Positions 10,115-23,530 of a DNA stretch of 64,000 nucleotides are shown here, piece after piece; the stretch's first letter is position 1, and every line of letters starts with the position of its first letter. The notes beneath the pieces are model-generated. The model was not told the origin of the DNA. It saw only the letters and a list, made by a program, of their open reading frames with translations, and did no database searches. Position numbers and translations under genes: made by a program. Source of the DNA: Serilophus lunatus (taxonomy: Eukaryota; Chordata; Aves; Passeriformes; Eurylaimidae); contig VXBA01001813.1 of assembly GCA_013399895.1 (NCBI GenBank), positions 124,001 to 188,000 of the forward strand. The letters run 5' to 3'.

Positions 10115-13100
10115 CTAGTTTTCACATAACAGTATGAAAAAAAAGACTAGTGTTGGATCTTAATGCAGCAGCCAAAACATGCCACTAATTTGAATTTATA
10201 ATCAGATTGAAGGAGCTAGAAGGCATAAAATTAATTATTACTTCCAATAATTTCTTCATGATCTGACTTTTCTTCAGAAAAGCAAAAGCAATTCTTCTAG
10301 TCTACATGCAAGAAACATCAATGGAAAAAAACCTAACAGTCCACGCTATGGTGAGTGCAGCAAAAGTGACATGTCTCAACTATACGTGTAAACATTTGTA
10401 ACAAGAGCTAAATGTCATCAAGTTCTGCTTTTCTGCTAAGGCGTCAGTTTTAGAAGACAGTGTAGCTCATTCTTTTATGATGAGCAAACTCTTCAGGCAG
10501 CTGCTGTCCTTTATGTCTTATTCACCTCTACCAGACTAAAGATGTGTTTGTAAGAACCAGCAAATACCAGCAAAATATGTAGATAAAAGGAGAGACTACA
10601 GCTCTGGATGTGGTGGAGGCTGTTCCTGAGCCTCAGTGAGGTACTTCTTCTACCTATGAGCGAGAAGAGTGCCTTCTGGGTACTCTTCCAGAAGGTATTG
10701 GGGAAAATCCAGCAAGGCACATGCACTGTACAGCAACTTCCCACAGTTTCCTTCTGATTGTCTTTTTCTTCCCTCGCTTCTTTCTCAGCTAGAACTTTTA
10801 ACAGTCCCCACCACCTATCTTTTCTTATTTCTCCTTGCTTTTCTGTGTTCTCATCTATCAGTATATTGTCCTTACAATCTTTCACTTCTTTACTGTCCTT
10901 CCAAACATGACCAATGAGTCACCATTCAGTTCCTTCACCTTGCCATTAAACCTCTACTCTTGACACTTCTGTCTCTGTAGTTGGCAAGCTTTTCAAGAAA
11001 AAAACACAGGAGACCATGTTGCCATGAAGAATAACAGTAAATCCGTGATCAGTGAAGTTTTGACCCAGAGAAGGTCACACGTCTGCACTTTGGGAGTACT
11101 TGATCTGGGATTTATGCTGACTCTGCAGCGGTGCAGTGAGAAAACAAGCTGTGGTTGGTTTGCTACCCCACTGGATGGCTGGGGGAACCATTTTTTCATG
11201 CAGCATCAGCATTTTGGCTCATGTGGCTTTCGTGCTTTTGATCCAGCAGTGTTAGCCCTGAAGCAGGATTTACTGTGTTCTTGACTGACAGCCCAAAATT
11301 GTGGAGCACCTAGCAAGATGAAGTTTACCTTAGCTTGCTCCTTAGGCACTTCTGGAAGAAGCACTATTTTATTATTAATGGTAATAGTTGTAATAATGCT
11401 TCATGCATTAAGCCAACAGCCATTCAGGTGATGCTTAAGTTACTGAAAAAAACCTGGAAACCTAATGAACTCAAACCACTCTCTGCTTTCTGGAGGGGAA
11501 GGCTTATACCTCCAGCATGGTGCTAGAGAAGGTGGAGTAGTGTCTGCACCTGAGCTTCTTTTATCTACCAAGCCCTCTTGAGGAGAGCAGGGCTGCTCTC
11601 ACATGGAAATCACCCAGGCCACAGATTTGTCCCAACAGGCCTGGAAATTGCCAGGAAAATGAAGGTGAAAGATTGTGCCGTTTCTGGAGCTGCTTCACTA
11701 CACAGCAGTCTGCTGATCAAAATTTCACCATCGTTTCTCTGCAATAAATACCAAAAGCCTATAAAACTCTGCAAATATTGCATAACAGGAAAAAAAATGA
11801 CCCAAGAACCCTGCAAGATTAGCTGGACTGATGATGTGCTTGAAAAGGCAGCTCTTGACTAGGTGGCAGAGCATCCTGTGGTTTCAGCCTGTTGGGATTC
11901 AATACTTGTTGTTTGAACATACAGCTGACCACATAGCTTACTGCTTTCAGCACGTTGTCTCCTTTCCTCTACATTCCCATTCCTCTGTCCAGGATTACCC
12001 AATAGAGCTGTACCCATCTGTGCCCTGCAAGGTCTGCAGTGTACTTGTGACATGGCAGGCACATGATCCTTGCAATATGCAGCTGGTCCATGATAAGCAA
12101 TGGTGTTAGCTAAGAGATCTCGACAGAGGGACAAAGTCTCTTTTTTCCATTCAGACAATAGTTCTACATGGGGCAGGGAAAAAGAAAACAAAAAGAAAAA
12201 AATATTCAGAACCAAAAAGACTGTACATGGAGTAGTCCTAATTCCACAAGTCTAATCTGTCGTTGTGTCAGAGAGAGCATAAAGTGTTGAAGGCGAGCTA
12301 GCTTAATTGTACTCAGCACATAAAAATCAGACCTTTCCTATGACTCAGAAATGAGTTGCTTAACCACAAGCCCCAGAATTCATGACAGTTCAAGCACAAT
12401 CTGTTTTTATACGTCTAAGTTCTTGGATGGCTGGGACTTGGCTGGGTAAAATGAATTGCAGTCCTTTGTCGTACTATCTTTGTTGAGGGATAACATCCTC
12501 CTCAGAGAGCGAAATAGACACAGCTGAACCACAACAAATTCTTCCTAACCATGGAGCTTTTTCTAGCAGATACCTGCATCTGGACTGTGATGCAGAGTAC
12601 AATGGAATTTAATAACTGCCATTAAAACCAGCAGACAGCCCTGCTCCTAGAGAGGGGCCATATATTTAAGAACTATGTAAATTATGCAGAATGCATGTGA
12701 CCAAATTCTTTGTAGAGGAAAATCCCTGAGACTGTGTTAAATTAAATAGGATTATGGCTTTCACTAATCTGTATCCAGTGTGACCATACAAGGGTATTAG
12801 TTTGATAATATTTAAAGACTTAGCTCTGCAGCAGCAGCAATCAGCTGTCTAAGCTCAGCAACTCTGTTGTCAGTGAAAATATTAACTATTAAAGAGATTG
12901 TTATTTACCTCGCCTGAATTAAACATGTGACACTCACCAGCTGGCAAATTAAGCATAAGAAAGTTATGCATAGGTCAAGCCATTTTTTCCTTCTGGAATA
13001 AGTAGTAAAAGCAAATCATGGGATGTGACTCCTGTAAGATAGAACTGCTGAGCCCTGCTCTTGTGAAGCCATAGGTAATGCTCTCATCAGCTCAGTAGGA

Positions 13101-13387
13101 GTGGAGGCAAACCAGTACAACACTATCAAAAACTTCACTCTTTCACCTGAAGCCTTTTCCCTAACTGGCACAGAGGGAATCTTGGAAAACTTAGCAATAT
13201 AGCATGGTTCCTAACCTGAGCATAGTCCTTGTCAACCTGGCATTTGTTTACTAGGAGTTACGATGCTACAGCTGTTGCAGTAGCTGTAATCAGAGGTAAC
13301 TGTGGCATACGCTGACAAACACTGACATTGTAATGGCTCTCTAAAAAAGCAACCAGATAACTCTCTTCAAGCCTGTTTCTGCACAAT

Positions 13388-13428
13388 CATACACACATAT
13401 GTATAAATACATAGATATATATATACAC
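13388..13428 (+). repeat. CA/TA microsatellite
   Basis: An impure ATACACACATATG stretch runs into GATATATATATACAC. It is low complexity and no gene is associated with it. Confidence 0.75.
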
Positions 13429-16400
13429 TTAACTGGAAAACATTAAGAGCCCTCTCAAATGTAAATCCTAGTAATGCAATATGAAAAACAATCAAAGCAG
13501 GAAAAGGACCTACGCCACAGGTCACAGAAATTCTTTCCACTGATTTCAGTGAAACAAAGATTTACATTACTTGTATTGAAAGTAGTAAAATTTAAGAAAA
13601 TAGATGACATAATCAGACTATTTTTCTATTTTTTTACAATATTTTATTGTGCCAGAAAAGCCCAGTATTACATCCTCAATTTTCTTGTATGAATAGAATT
13701 TTTACCAAAAATAAAGGAAAACTGATAATCAGCTCTTACTCCAAGAATGGTTTATATGAAAACAATACTTTTTTCATTATCACTCTGTACTTAAAGTATT
13801 CAAATTCGTGTATTTGTAATAAGAGAGAAAAGCATTTTTAATACTTCCATTACATGTTCTACAGCCAGCACAGCTAAAATAAAACAATATGCTTAGCATC
13901 ATCTCTAATGTTGCAAGACTATCTGAAGGTCATATTTTTTAAAAAGATATCTGTATAAATCCTATTGAGGATAACTGTGTGATTATAGTGTGGGCTGCAG
14001 AATAATCACTCATAAAAATACAGAGCACGAGATGTAGTAGGTTGATTCTTAACTCCCAGACGAGGCTTGCAGGACTGCCAGGACAAAATATCCTTTGTGT
14101 TTAAATGGAACAGCCATGCAGCAGAGGTCAGTCAGGGACACACGCATAGGAGAAGCCTAGAGTACCCTTCCAGTCCCTCAGATTGGGTCTGCCCGTTGCA
14201 GAGCTCTATCAAGACAGATCTAATCTGCCCCATCATACAAAAATCCTCCTGCACAAGCAGCTGGCTGTGTCATATTAAAAGGAAAGACACTATGCCCAAA
14301 GTAGCCTTACTCAGTTAGGCACCATAGATGACTTCTCCAAGTTGAAATTTCCTTGCAATGTAGGGTGATTTTTGATCACTTCGCTGTCATATCAGCTCAC
14401 CTCTAACTGCACATACAGTTAGATGTTCATGTGTGAATATAGTTATGAATCAATCTAGTCACTCTGCACATGATTCGTAAGTTTACAGTGAACTTTTTAC
14501 GATTAAAATCCAGTTTCTTCATTTTGTTATTTAACACATATTTCATATTTCCTTGAATGAGTTGATTGATGTGCTATGGGACTGAGTGATCCAGACAAAA
14601 GAGCTAGGAAATTTCTTAGCATACCTAAGCATTCTTCTGGCTTGGTCAACCAGCTGACATTTAAACAAAAGAGGTTAAAGAAATGCAAACGTGAGTTGGA
14701 GTCTTACCAAATTTCCCTACACAATTTTTCCAAAAAAACAGCAGGAATGCTGCTTATACTTCCTTGAGCTTTCGATATGCTTTCCAGATGGATGTTTTGG
14801 GATCCCAGCACTATAAGCAAAACCATCCAACTGAAATAAATGTGTGTCTGGACAGGTTCTTCATTGCACCCTGGAGCCACCTGAACTTACGGCAATTCCC
14901 AAGGATTTATATGATTATGCCAATGCTAGGGCTCTTCTCCAGAAGACACACAAGCTATGTCTGCTCTTCCTTTATTTTTCATTCAGGGAAAATTCTAGCC
15001 TATACAGCACAACTTTAAGCTAGAATATTTTATCACATCAATAAGAACAATGTCAAATTGCTAAGTGTGGAAATAGATTTCACTTAAAATATGACTCAAC
15101 AAGCTATCTGGAAACTCATTATTAAAGTTCACATCACTACATTTTTTAAATATTGACACTATTGCAATGGCACAACAGTAATATTAGTGAAGGCAGTTTC
15201 CAGAGCTGTGTGCTGTGGGTGTGGAAAAGGGCTTTGGGCAGGACCATCACCCCTGCTCAGGAGGGATTCCTAAATACTGCAAAATCTTAATGTCAGAGTC
15301 ACTGCAAGGATGACAGTGGATCTCAATGTAACCAAATATCACAGAGACATAAATATCAGTATTTATTAAATTCTTGAATTAGGAGAAGAGAATTTTGATA
15401 ACTACAATTGGTGTTGTGCATTGATGTATATCCTCTATTCATTACTTTATCTGGGAAAAGACAGCATTCATTTTGCTAAGACAAGTAGAAAATCCTCTGC
15501 CTTCATGCCTGAGAACTTAAACAGAAATAGAACAGCCTATTTACATTAAAAAAATAATATCTATCAACTCATTTTCATTGCTACCCCTTACCTGAACAGG
15601 AACAGGGCAGAAGTGATGACTGTATGCCTCTTTGTTTTTGTACATCAAGCATGTTGCCAAGAAAGATCTATGTGTTTTGGCTTAATGATTTTATCTTTAG
15701 GAGATTTTCAAATACCAAGAGAACAAACAAACAAAAAAGCTTCAAATGTGTCCATGATCTCTCATCCAGTGTGTCAAAGCAAATCCTCAAGACACGGTGG
15801 TAGCTCATAGCTAATTTTGAACATGGAAAAACACGCATAGAGTGGTATTCATAAATGTATACTGTTAAACTGTAGATATAGTTCTTGCAGTGCTTTCAGT
15901 CTGGGACAGCTTGGATTCTCCTGGCAGTTTCTGGGCAGTCTGGGAGTTGGCACAGCGCAGAGACAGGCAGTTTGCAGGTGGTCTCTGTTAAGAAAATAAT
16001 GTAATCGGGTAGATGTGACATGCTCTATGCCATCATCTTCAAATGCTAGAGAGCATTTCCTGGCACTTTTAAATTGACTAGAGTAACTATAAGCCGTGTG
16101 TTCTCTTTTCTCTTTGTTAAAAGAATAGGATGAAGAAAGTTAAAAACAACCATCCCTGCCAATATATGAATGGAAACTGAATTTTACAGTGCAAGGGAAA
16201 AATAGGCTGGTAATCATATTTTTATCGATGCATTTTAAAGGCCAAATTCATCCTTGTTCTAAATTCATTGACCTTTATTTGTATGTTAGATCAATAATAA
16301 TAAAATATTGGCAAGTAATATAAAATAAGGTCCTCACAACCTCTGAGCAATAATTTGTCATCCAAAAAGTTAGGTTAAAATTGAAGTGGTTTGAGAAGAA

Positions 16401-17815
16401 TGAGTCTTCTTAAGATGGATAGGTATGTCAGGGTCAAGCACACTATAATATAGTTGTTTGCTTCATTTGTAAAAAGGCTACCATAAACTTTCCTGGTGAA
16501 AATTAATTGTCAAGACATTAAAAAAATCAATTACCAGGCACAAAGCTTTCTTCCTAATGATGTTATATGCTGAAAATTCAATCTGGATCTTGACATTATG
16601 GTCAGGGCTTCTAGATTTATGTGTGTACCATTTAAAGGTTTTGCAGGTAAACATCTGCTCAATCCCACTGAAAATGGTACAGAACAGAAACTGTCTCTTT
16701 AAGCACCAATTGGGTGAGAAAAAGAAAACGGGGCCCACTTCACTTTTCAGTCATTACATTCCTTCCCCATCACCACATCTATCATTCAAGTTACCAGCTG
16801 TACCTCCACAGAATGATAAGAACCACTGTGTTAAATAACCATTTAAAAATTGTATTTTTTCTGATTTAAACATTTTTCTACACAGGATTCTTATTCTAGC
16901 TAAGAGTGCCCAGCTATTTGAAGACAGTTTTACACCCAAGTTGAATGTCATGTATTACTTATAGAATTTGTTGAATATTCAAAAGACCCAAACTGAATAG
17001 CAATGATTTATGAGCGCAAGCAAAAATTACACAAAGAAACCACAGAATGCAACGTGTTATTTAAACTTAATTCTTTTGCAATGTGACTTTGGCTTTTTGG
17101 ACATGCACATAGAAAGCAACTCTTCTTCACAGGAATTCCATTAGAGCATAAACTGAAAGGACTTCAAAAGTTGACAATTGCAAGTCATTGTAAGTAATTT
17201 TACCTTAACAAGAAGTTTGGTTTCACTGAGCTATCTCCACTGGTAGGATCTCTCTAAACCACAGTGTACTGGCTTTTCCCCTGGTGAAACGGAAAAAAGT
17301 ACCCACTGTTCCAGTGTGAACACAGGTCAAGCAATTGTCTGGACCTAAGGACGCACTATCAAATCAACGCAACAGGAAATGTGAAAACTTAGAGATTATA
17401 GCAAACAGCGGTATTGTGAGACAATAAATTCTTCTTAGACAATGTTTATAAACAATACATTGTTGATTTGAATACTTCAAGAGTGACCTAATATTTGAAC
17501 AGAGATATAGATACTATCTCATCTTTATGCCACCAAGTGCATCTTTTACATATTGACCTTACCGTGAACAAACCTCTTGGGTCCCCCATGCTTGCAAAAG
17601 ACTACAAATTTAGAAGGATTTGGGATAATAATGATGAGTGATTAAATAAGGAAGTAAAAGATGGGATTTTTAGACAAACCTCTTAGGAATTTTGAAATTT
17701 AGGGTGGAAAAAAAAATAGATTAAACTAAAACCAAGATCACTGCCTAAACCAGAAAGCAATTATTAGAAACACAAAGTAATTGTACCAAGTCTCTGTATT
17801 GGAAGATTGTAATGG

Positions 17816-17965
17816 TTCTACTAAAAGTCAACTTAAATCCACTGTAGAGGAGTTTTAGTTGAGACTAAGAGGAATAATAATGTACCACCAATAATTCTAC
17901 TAAAAGTCAACTTAAATCTATTGTAGAAGAGTCTCAGTTGAGACTAGGAGGAATAATAATGTAAC
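17816..17965 (+). repeat. 79-bp tandem duplication, diverged
   Basis: TTCTACTAAAAGTCAACTTA and the following roughly 50 bases, ending GGAATAATAATGTA, occur at 17816-17894 and again from 17895. There are about seven or eight differences over about 70 aligned bases. The divergence shows a real, old duplication rather than an assembly error. Confidence 0.85.
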
Positions 17966-18109
17966 GCTATTATATTGTCAAATTCTATTAGAATAGTTAA
18001 TTGCTTACATTTACAATGATTTCATAATCTGCCATTATGGCAGCTGCAGGGAGGAGAGAGAGCAGAGGGGCATGTGAATTCTTGGCACTGAAATCACAGA
18101 ATCTATGTT

Positions 18110-18340
18110 AAAGGCTTATTAAGACTTTTTAATCCCTTTCCCTGCTGATTCTGGATTGTCCTCCATTGTACACTTCCTAGTGTTTTGTCTAACCTAGTTT
18201 TAAATATCTCAAGCAATGGGAATGTCTTCAGTTCCCTTAGGAGATTACTTCAAGGCTAATGGATTTCACTGGCAGAGATGCTTTTTGATCTCCTGCCTAC
18301 ATTTGCCCTTTCTTTATTCCTTTTGATTAAGAAAGTTTCT
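18110..18340 (-). repeat. old CR1-type LINE 3' region, heavily decayed
   Basis: Several phrases typical of ancient amniote CR1-like tails appear in order on the plus strand: TTTTAAATATCTCAAGCAAT, then GGGAATGTCTTCA and TTCCCTTAGGAGATTACTTC, a CTAATGGATTTCACTGGCAG block and CATTTGCCCTTTCTTTATTC. The element would therefore run on the minus strand. It is much more diverged than the CR1 copies elsewhere in the window. The assignment is from remembered pattern, not alignment. Confidence 0.45.
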
Positions 18341-21300
18341 TGCCTTCTCTTTTTTGTTGAAAGATGTGAGATAGTCCATGAACATTAGAAATTATGCCCC
18401 CTCCCCCATTGTTACAGAAGTAGGCAGATTTCAAGTGAGGGATCTAGAGGATTTCCATCCAGATAAAGCCAGTAGCAAGCTGCCAGCAGTGTTAACAGTC
18501 AGTATAGTCATATTTTGGCTGCTGCTGTACCACTAGAAGTGGTTTCCATACGCAGCCCTCAGCCAGCTGCTTGTCACCACCCTCTTCCTTGAGGTTATGT
18601 ACACCCTCCCACTCCTGATTTTCTGGTTGAGCTATTGCTAGAATTGCTGCTTAAAATGAGTCAATTTACTTAAAGTCTCTTTAAACAGTGACCTATTGCT
18701 TATCCATCTTTTTCTGGCTGGCATGGGCTAGACAATTCCTCCTAGCCACATCTCTTCTAGCCAGTGGGAGAATGGGTAGCCCCCAGCAAGTTGGCAGTGA
18801 CCTTTGATGTAGCAGAAAGGGAAATGCAAATACAAATACTCACATTTGCCTCCCTGCTCCTGGTGTTTTGTGGAAACTGGGAATGACTGGTGACAAGGGA
18901 CAATTACAGACTGAAAGGAGACAGGAGAACTTTTTCCAGACTGATGGTGCCTACCTAGGCTTTGCACAAGTTACTCTGGTTGTGTTGCAAGAATAAGTTG
19001 CTTTCTCACCTACTTCAACAAGACTATTTAAAGTAACAATATTTTCTTTTGAAAAAAATTCCCATTTTTAGTTCACTACAGGTGTTGACCATAACTCTGA
19101 AAAAGCAGATGCACTCACAGTTAGGTTATGTGATCCCAGGTAGCACTGTTCTTGTGACGTAGCCTGACTGAGGATGGGACACTCAGAATCCAGCCCAACA
19201 GAAGATTCAGCCAGTCACTTCAGTCAGAAGTGTGGTGCTTCTGTAGAGCAGTAAAACTGTGTTTGGTTCTTTACATATTTTATAAATACTCTAGATGCTA
19301 TCAGCAAAGCTATGAGACACCTCAGTGATAGAAATCACTAAGAATTAGGAAGAAATACGTTTTTAATAAATGTAACATATGATCCCTCTCACTGAAATTA
19401 GAATTTTTGTCTGTAAAATACAGCTATTACCAGAAAGTTAAGTATTTAGGACTCTTTAATGCTTTGCAAATGGCTGACGATGGGGTGATAAACATGTTTT
19501 TTTCCTAGGCCTGTTCTAAATTATAATGTTTTGCCAACATAGCTGTGTTAGTTGTCGGTGTGAAAAATTCACGTCCCCATCAGATATTGCTGTGTTTGTA
19601 GAACTCCTGGTGTGGATATAACTTTGCCAGAAGGAGAGAGCTTATATTGGCTCAACTTACATCACTTAGGGAGGTGGTGTAAATATGCCAAAAAAACTCC
19701 TTCTGTCAGTTTGAACAGTATGTGCTGCAGGGTGCTCTGCCAGCGACAGCAATGGCAGAGCTATCGAGTAGACAAGACCATGATCACTGTGGCTCCATAC
19801 ATTCACTTTTAATTAGTAGATTAATCAACACGCCACATTTGAGAAATGCATCTCATCAAAGTCCACTGCATTTATTGATATCCTTAGTCTGCATGTCTGC
19901 TAATATATCAGAACTGCTACTTTGATGCCTGTCTTGAAACAAGAAACCATGGGCTACTCAAATGTATTCTCGGAAACCAGATAGCTAAATTATGACCTCC
20001 CTAGGTGTGTTGGCACCTTTTCTGCAGTCATAGAACTTTATGTTTTCCAATTTCCATACTTGGCATCTACTAGCCCCCAGACTTGTATTTTGGAAGTATA
20101 GCTCATGCATTCAATCCATTCAATCTCTTCTGACTCTGTCAAAAGATATTTTTTTATTTATTCTGATCTAAATTTAACAGAAAAAATATTTTATAAAAAA
20201 AAAAAGAGAAAAATTCGTTAAGGTAAATTCTCTGAAGTGTCTTTAATATGTCTGTGATGTCCTTTTCTCCAAAATATCACATAATCTGCTTTCACGTGAC
20301 TCTGAATGCTACTCATGCCTGAAATATACATAGATAGATACTGGTTTCAGCAGTTGTTTTCAGTATCAGCTGGTTCCTTCCTCTAGCTAGAGTCGTGTCT
20401 GGCAGTTCTTTCCGGTGCTGTGTGACCTTTGTGTTTATGTCTAATATCCTGTCTCCATTTACCACAGAGCTGTAATATAATGTACACTTGGTAACATTTA
20501 TGAAACGTGTACAAGCAAGAAAAGTATTACTTAAGGAAGCAATAGAAAGGAAAACCTTCAAAGTATTGCCATGGGGATGTTCAATGAAAGCTCATTTATA
20601 CTGCCTCTGCCTTCCATAATTAGTAGGTTTGGCTTTACTTTTCATAACTGTGACAGAATGGCTTGCAATAATTCAACCTGAAGAGAAATACATGTCTGTT
20701 TAGAAAACGCAGCAGTACCTGGACTTTAGGAGAACAGAAAAGACATCTATCGTTGCTATTATTATTACTTTATTACAAAGTTCAACATGTTTCTGGAGAC
20801 CATCTTAACAGCAGGAGAGCTGCTACCTAAAATGGGAGCTAGAACCAGCACCTGGCAAATTCCTGACAGTTCATTTCTTTTTAGATTATATCATACAAGT
20901 GGGCTTGAGCCAGCAGCTTTTCTACTCTCCTTGCTCATCTGTCTCTAAATTCAGTATCATCTGTGTAACACTGGTTATTCTTGCTGAAAAGATATAAAGG
21001 AGGACATTGCAACATCAAACCATCGCTGAACTTCATGTGTCTTAGCAATGTGTATACCAACACATGAGGAATTAGAACAAGTGGAGTAGAATTCAGATGG
21101 AGTAAGGAAAATGTGAAGATAAATGACCTTCATAGTTATGACATGCCTGACTTGAAAGCAAGCAAACAAATCAATGCTACATTAGATAGCATGAGCCATT
21201 GGCATGTGTAAAGATGTTCCACTAGCAGAGGATGCACTTGGAACAGAAAATACTATGATATTTGTCATCAACTATCTGGAAAAGTTTTAGCTAAGATTTT

Positions 21301-23073
21301 TGTTCCATTTGCTAAATCACTCAGGGGTCTACTGAATAGCAGCCTAAAACCAGTATGTTTATATGCATTTATATAGTAGCTAACTTCAAAATAAGTTGCC
21401 CAAATATTATGCTCAAATTAATTAGAACAATTCTAGATTATAATTAATGCTGAAAAAGATCCACATTGAAAGCAAACTGGGAGAAAACTTCCAGTTTCAC
21501 TGTGTGGTCATTAGTCAAAGGAGTCTATAGTTTGTTTTTATTGTGTAAAGAACTAAGATCACTTTTTTGCTATTTCTTTACAACCATTTAATTTCCTGAG
21601 AGTACAGCTTACTTTAAAAGTTTGCTAATAACTTAATTAACTAACAAGCTTAGACTCTGAAGCGCTTACTCTTGCCAGTCTCTGCTTTACACAGATACGG
21701 TTGTGTTAAATTGGCTTTGTCACAGAACTGTTCCCTCTTCCTCATTCCCTTGGTGTGACACAATCTTAATTTACAGGCAGATTTGGAAAGATCATTTAAA
21801 ACTTGATAATGGGACACCATTCTATGTCTTAGTTGTGCAAAAAGGCATGAAAGAATTTTAAGGAAGAAGAAATGTTTTTAACCTATGTAAAGGCTTCTAA
21901 TATAGAAAATGAAGCAAAGAGTAAAACACACAGAAGATGTGGCATGGCAAGCAGGCCACCACCATCTTCCTGAGAGAATCCCACTGAAGAGGACTGTTAC
22001 ATTTCAGAGTACAAGGATATTTGGAAAGAATAGCTGGGATCAGCCAATTTGTTAACCTCTCTGCTAAGACTGCCGGCTGTGGCGGTGTTTGTAATGTGGG
22101 CACCTGTTCAAAAAAGAGCAGAACAGAGGCAACTCCCTTTACACAAACTTTTCCATTTTGCAAACCACATCTTAAAGGAGACCACATCCCTCCCATACAG
22201 ACTGTGGGCCACCTCCCATCACACCAGCAACCAGCTAATATTTCTGTAATAGCTACAGTAACTGAGTTTATGAGCTCAGATGGGAAGTAAAAAGAAAAAA
22301 ATAAATTAAAAAAAAAAAGGACCAGAACGGGAAGTTTTAATTTCTTGTAATTCTATTTGCTATTTAGAAATGAGACAGCTACAGCTCCCTTCAGCTGACA
22401 GATGTCCTCTCTCTGACAGCTGTCAAACTGGGATGTACTTTGTGCACCAGCAATAACCAGCGTCTGCAGAAGACAAGGACATGAAGTGATGACAGCCAGG
22501 CTAGATATTACCTGAGTGAAGACATAAATTGCAGCACGTGTGTTAAGGTGCTGCTTCCTTGTATGACCATGAGAAAGAGCAAACCACCTCCAGAACTAGA
22601 TCTGGAGGGAAAGCATCACACGTTGATTTAATGTCATTTATGATGTTGTTTCCATCAACTGCCAAAGAACCCAACCAGGCACCTTACTTTTACTCACCTC
22701 CTGCATTTGGCACAAGTCAAGGTCTTGAAATATGGCCAAGTTCACCTATCAGCCAGTACTGAGACCAATGCACTATAGGGAAAATTCAAGGAACCATAAA
22801 AAGGGCCTTGCAAAAGCCAAAGATGCTCTGGGAAACTGTCCTAAGGTGAACTTTCTGTGGGCACTGAACTTCCTGCAGCTCCAGAGATTCCTGCTCTGAC
22901 ATGTAAACATGTGATTTACTGTATCTGTTGCAGTTCTAAGTTTAAAATGTTTACTGCACTATTAATGTTTTATCCATTCCGAAACAAAAATATTTTCCAA
23001 CAGTGTTGGGCTGTGGCTAACATCATAAAAGTCTGTTGGTGACTTACTGGGAAATGAACAAATAAACAAACCT
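18341..23073. other. unannotated AT-rich DNA
   Basis: No gene or transposon is recognised. Open frames are under 100 codons (for example 22196-21897 minus, 99 codons) and without motifs. Poly-A patches lie at about 20197-20207 and 22296-22318. The last 30 bases before the poly-C run include the minus-strand donor-like sequence CCCAGTAAGTC (complement of 23041-23051). Confidence 0.5.
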
Positions 23074-23088
23074 CCCCCCCCCCCCCCC
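23074..23088 (+). repeat. C15 homopolymer at gap edge
   Basis: Fifteen consecutive C bases run directly into the N gap. Such homopolymers at the edge of GC-rich DNA commonly stop sequencing reads, and the called length may be wrong. Confidence 0.9.
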
Positions 23089-23530
23089 NNNNNNNNNNNN
23101 NNNNNNNNNNNNNNNNNNNNNNNNNNNNNNNNNNNNNNNNNNNNNNNNNNNNNNNNNNNNNNNNNNNNNNNNNNNNNNNNNNNNNNNNNNNNNNNNNNNN
23201 NNNNNNNNNNNNNNNNNNNNNNNNNNNNNNNNNNNNNNNNNNNNNNNNNNNNNNNNNNNNNNNNNNNNNNNNNNNNNNNNNNNNNNNNNNNNNNNNNNNN
23301 NNNNNNNNNNNNNNNNNNNNNNNNNNNNNNNNNNNNNNNNNNNNNNNNNNNNNNNNNNNNNNNNNNNNNNNNNNNNNNNNNNNNNNNNNNNNNNNNNNNN
23401 NNNNNNNNNNNNNNNNNNNNNNNNNNNNNNNNNNNNNNNNNNNNNNNNNNNNNNNNNNNNNNNNNNNNNNNNNNNNNNNNNNNNNNNNNNNNNNNNNNNN
23501 NNNNNNNNNNNNNNNNNNNNNNNNNNNNNN
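23089..23530. other. assembly gap, 442 N
   Basis: This is an unsequenced stretch between a C homopolymer and a very GC-rich block starting CCCGCGGGGGGGGG. The missing sequence is probably GC-rich too. Its true length is unknown, because gap sizes are often estimates. Confidence 0.98.

Larger units (their letters stand above)
6287..17815. other. unannotated AT-rich DNA without recognisable genes
   Basis: About 11.5 kb has no exon, RNA gene or transposon that I can recognise. The longest open frames (124 codons at 10885-10511 minus, 118 codons at 12215-11859 minus) have no domain, no biased composition and no conserved motif. Scattered features are a TG-rich microsatellite (7577-7596), a short duplication (10069-10114) and an AT/CA microsatellite (13388-13428). 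The stretch 12790-13000 looks like conserved non-coding DNA by eye only. Confidence 0.5.

Noticed and set aside
10511..10885. 124-codon minus-strand frame
   Set aside because: No recognisable domain, no neighbouring exons and no repeat homology; the length is within chance for 64 kb.
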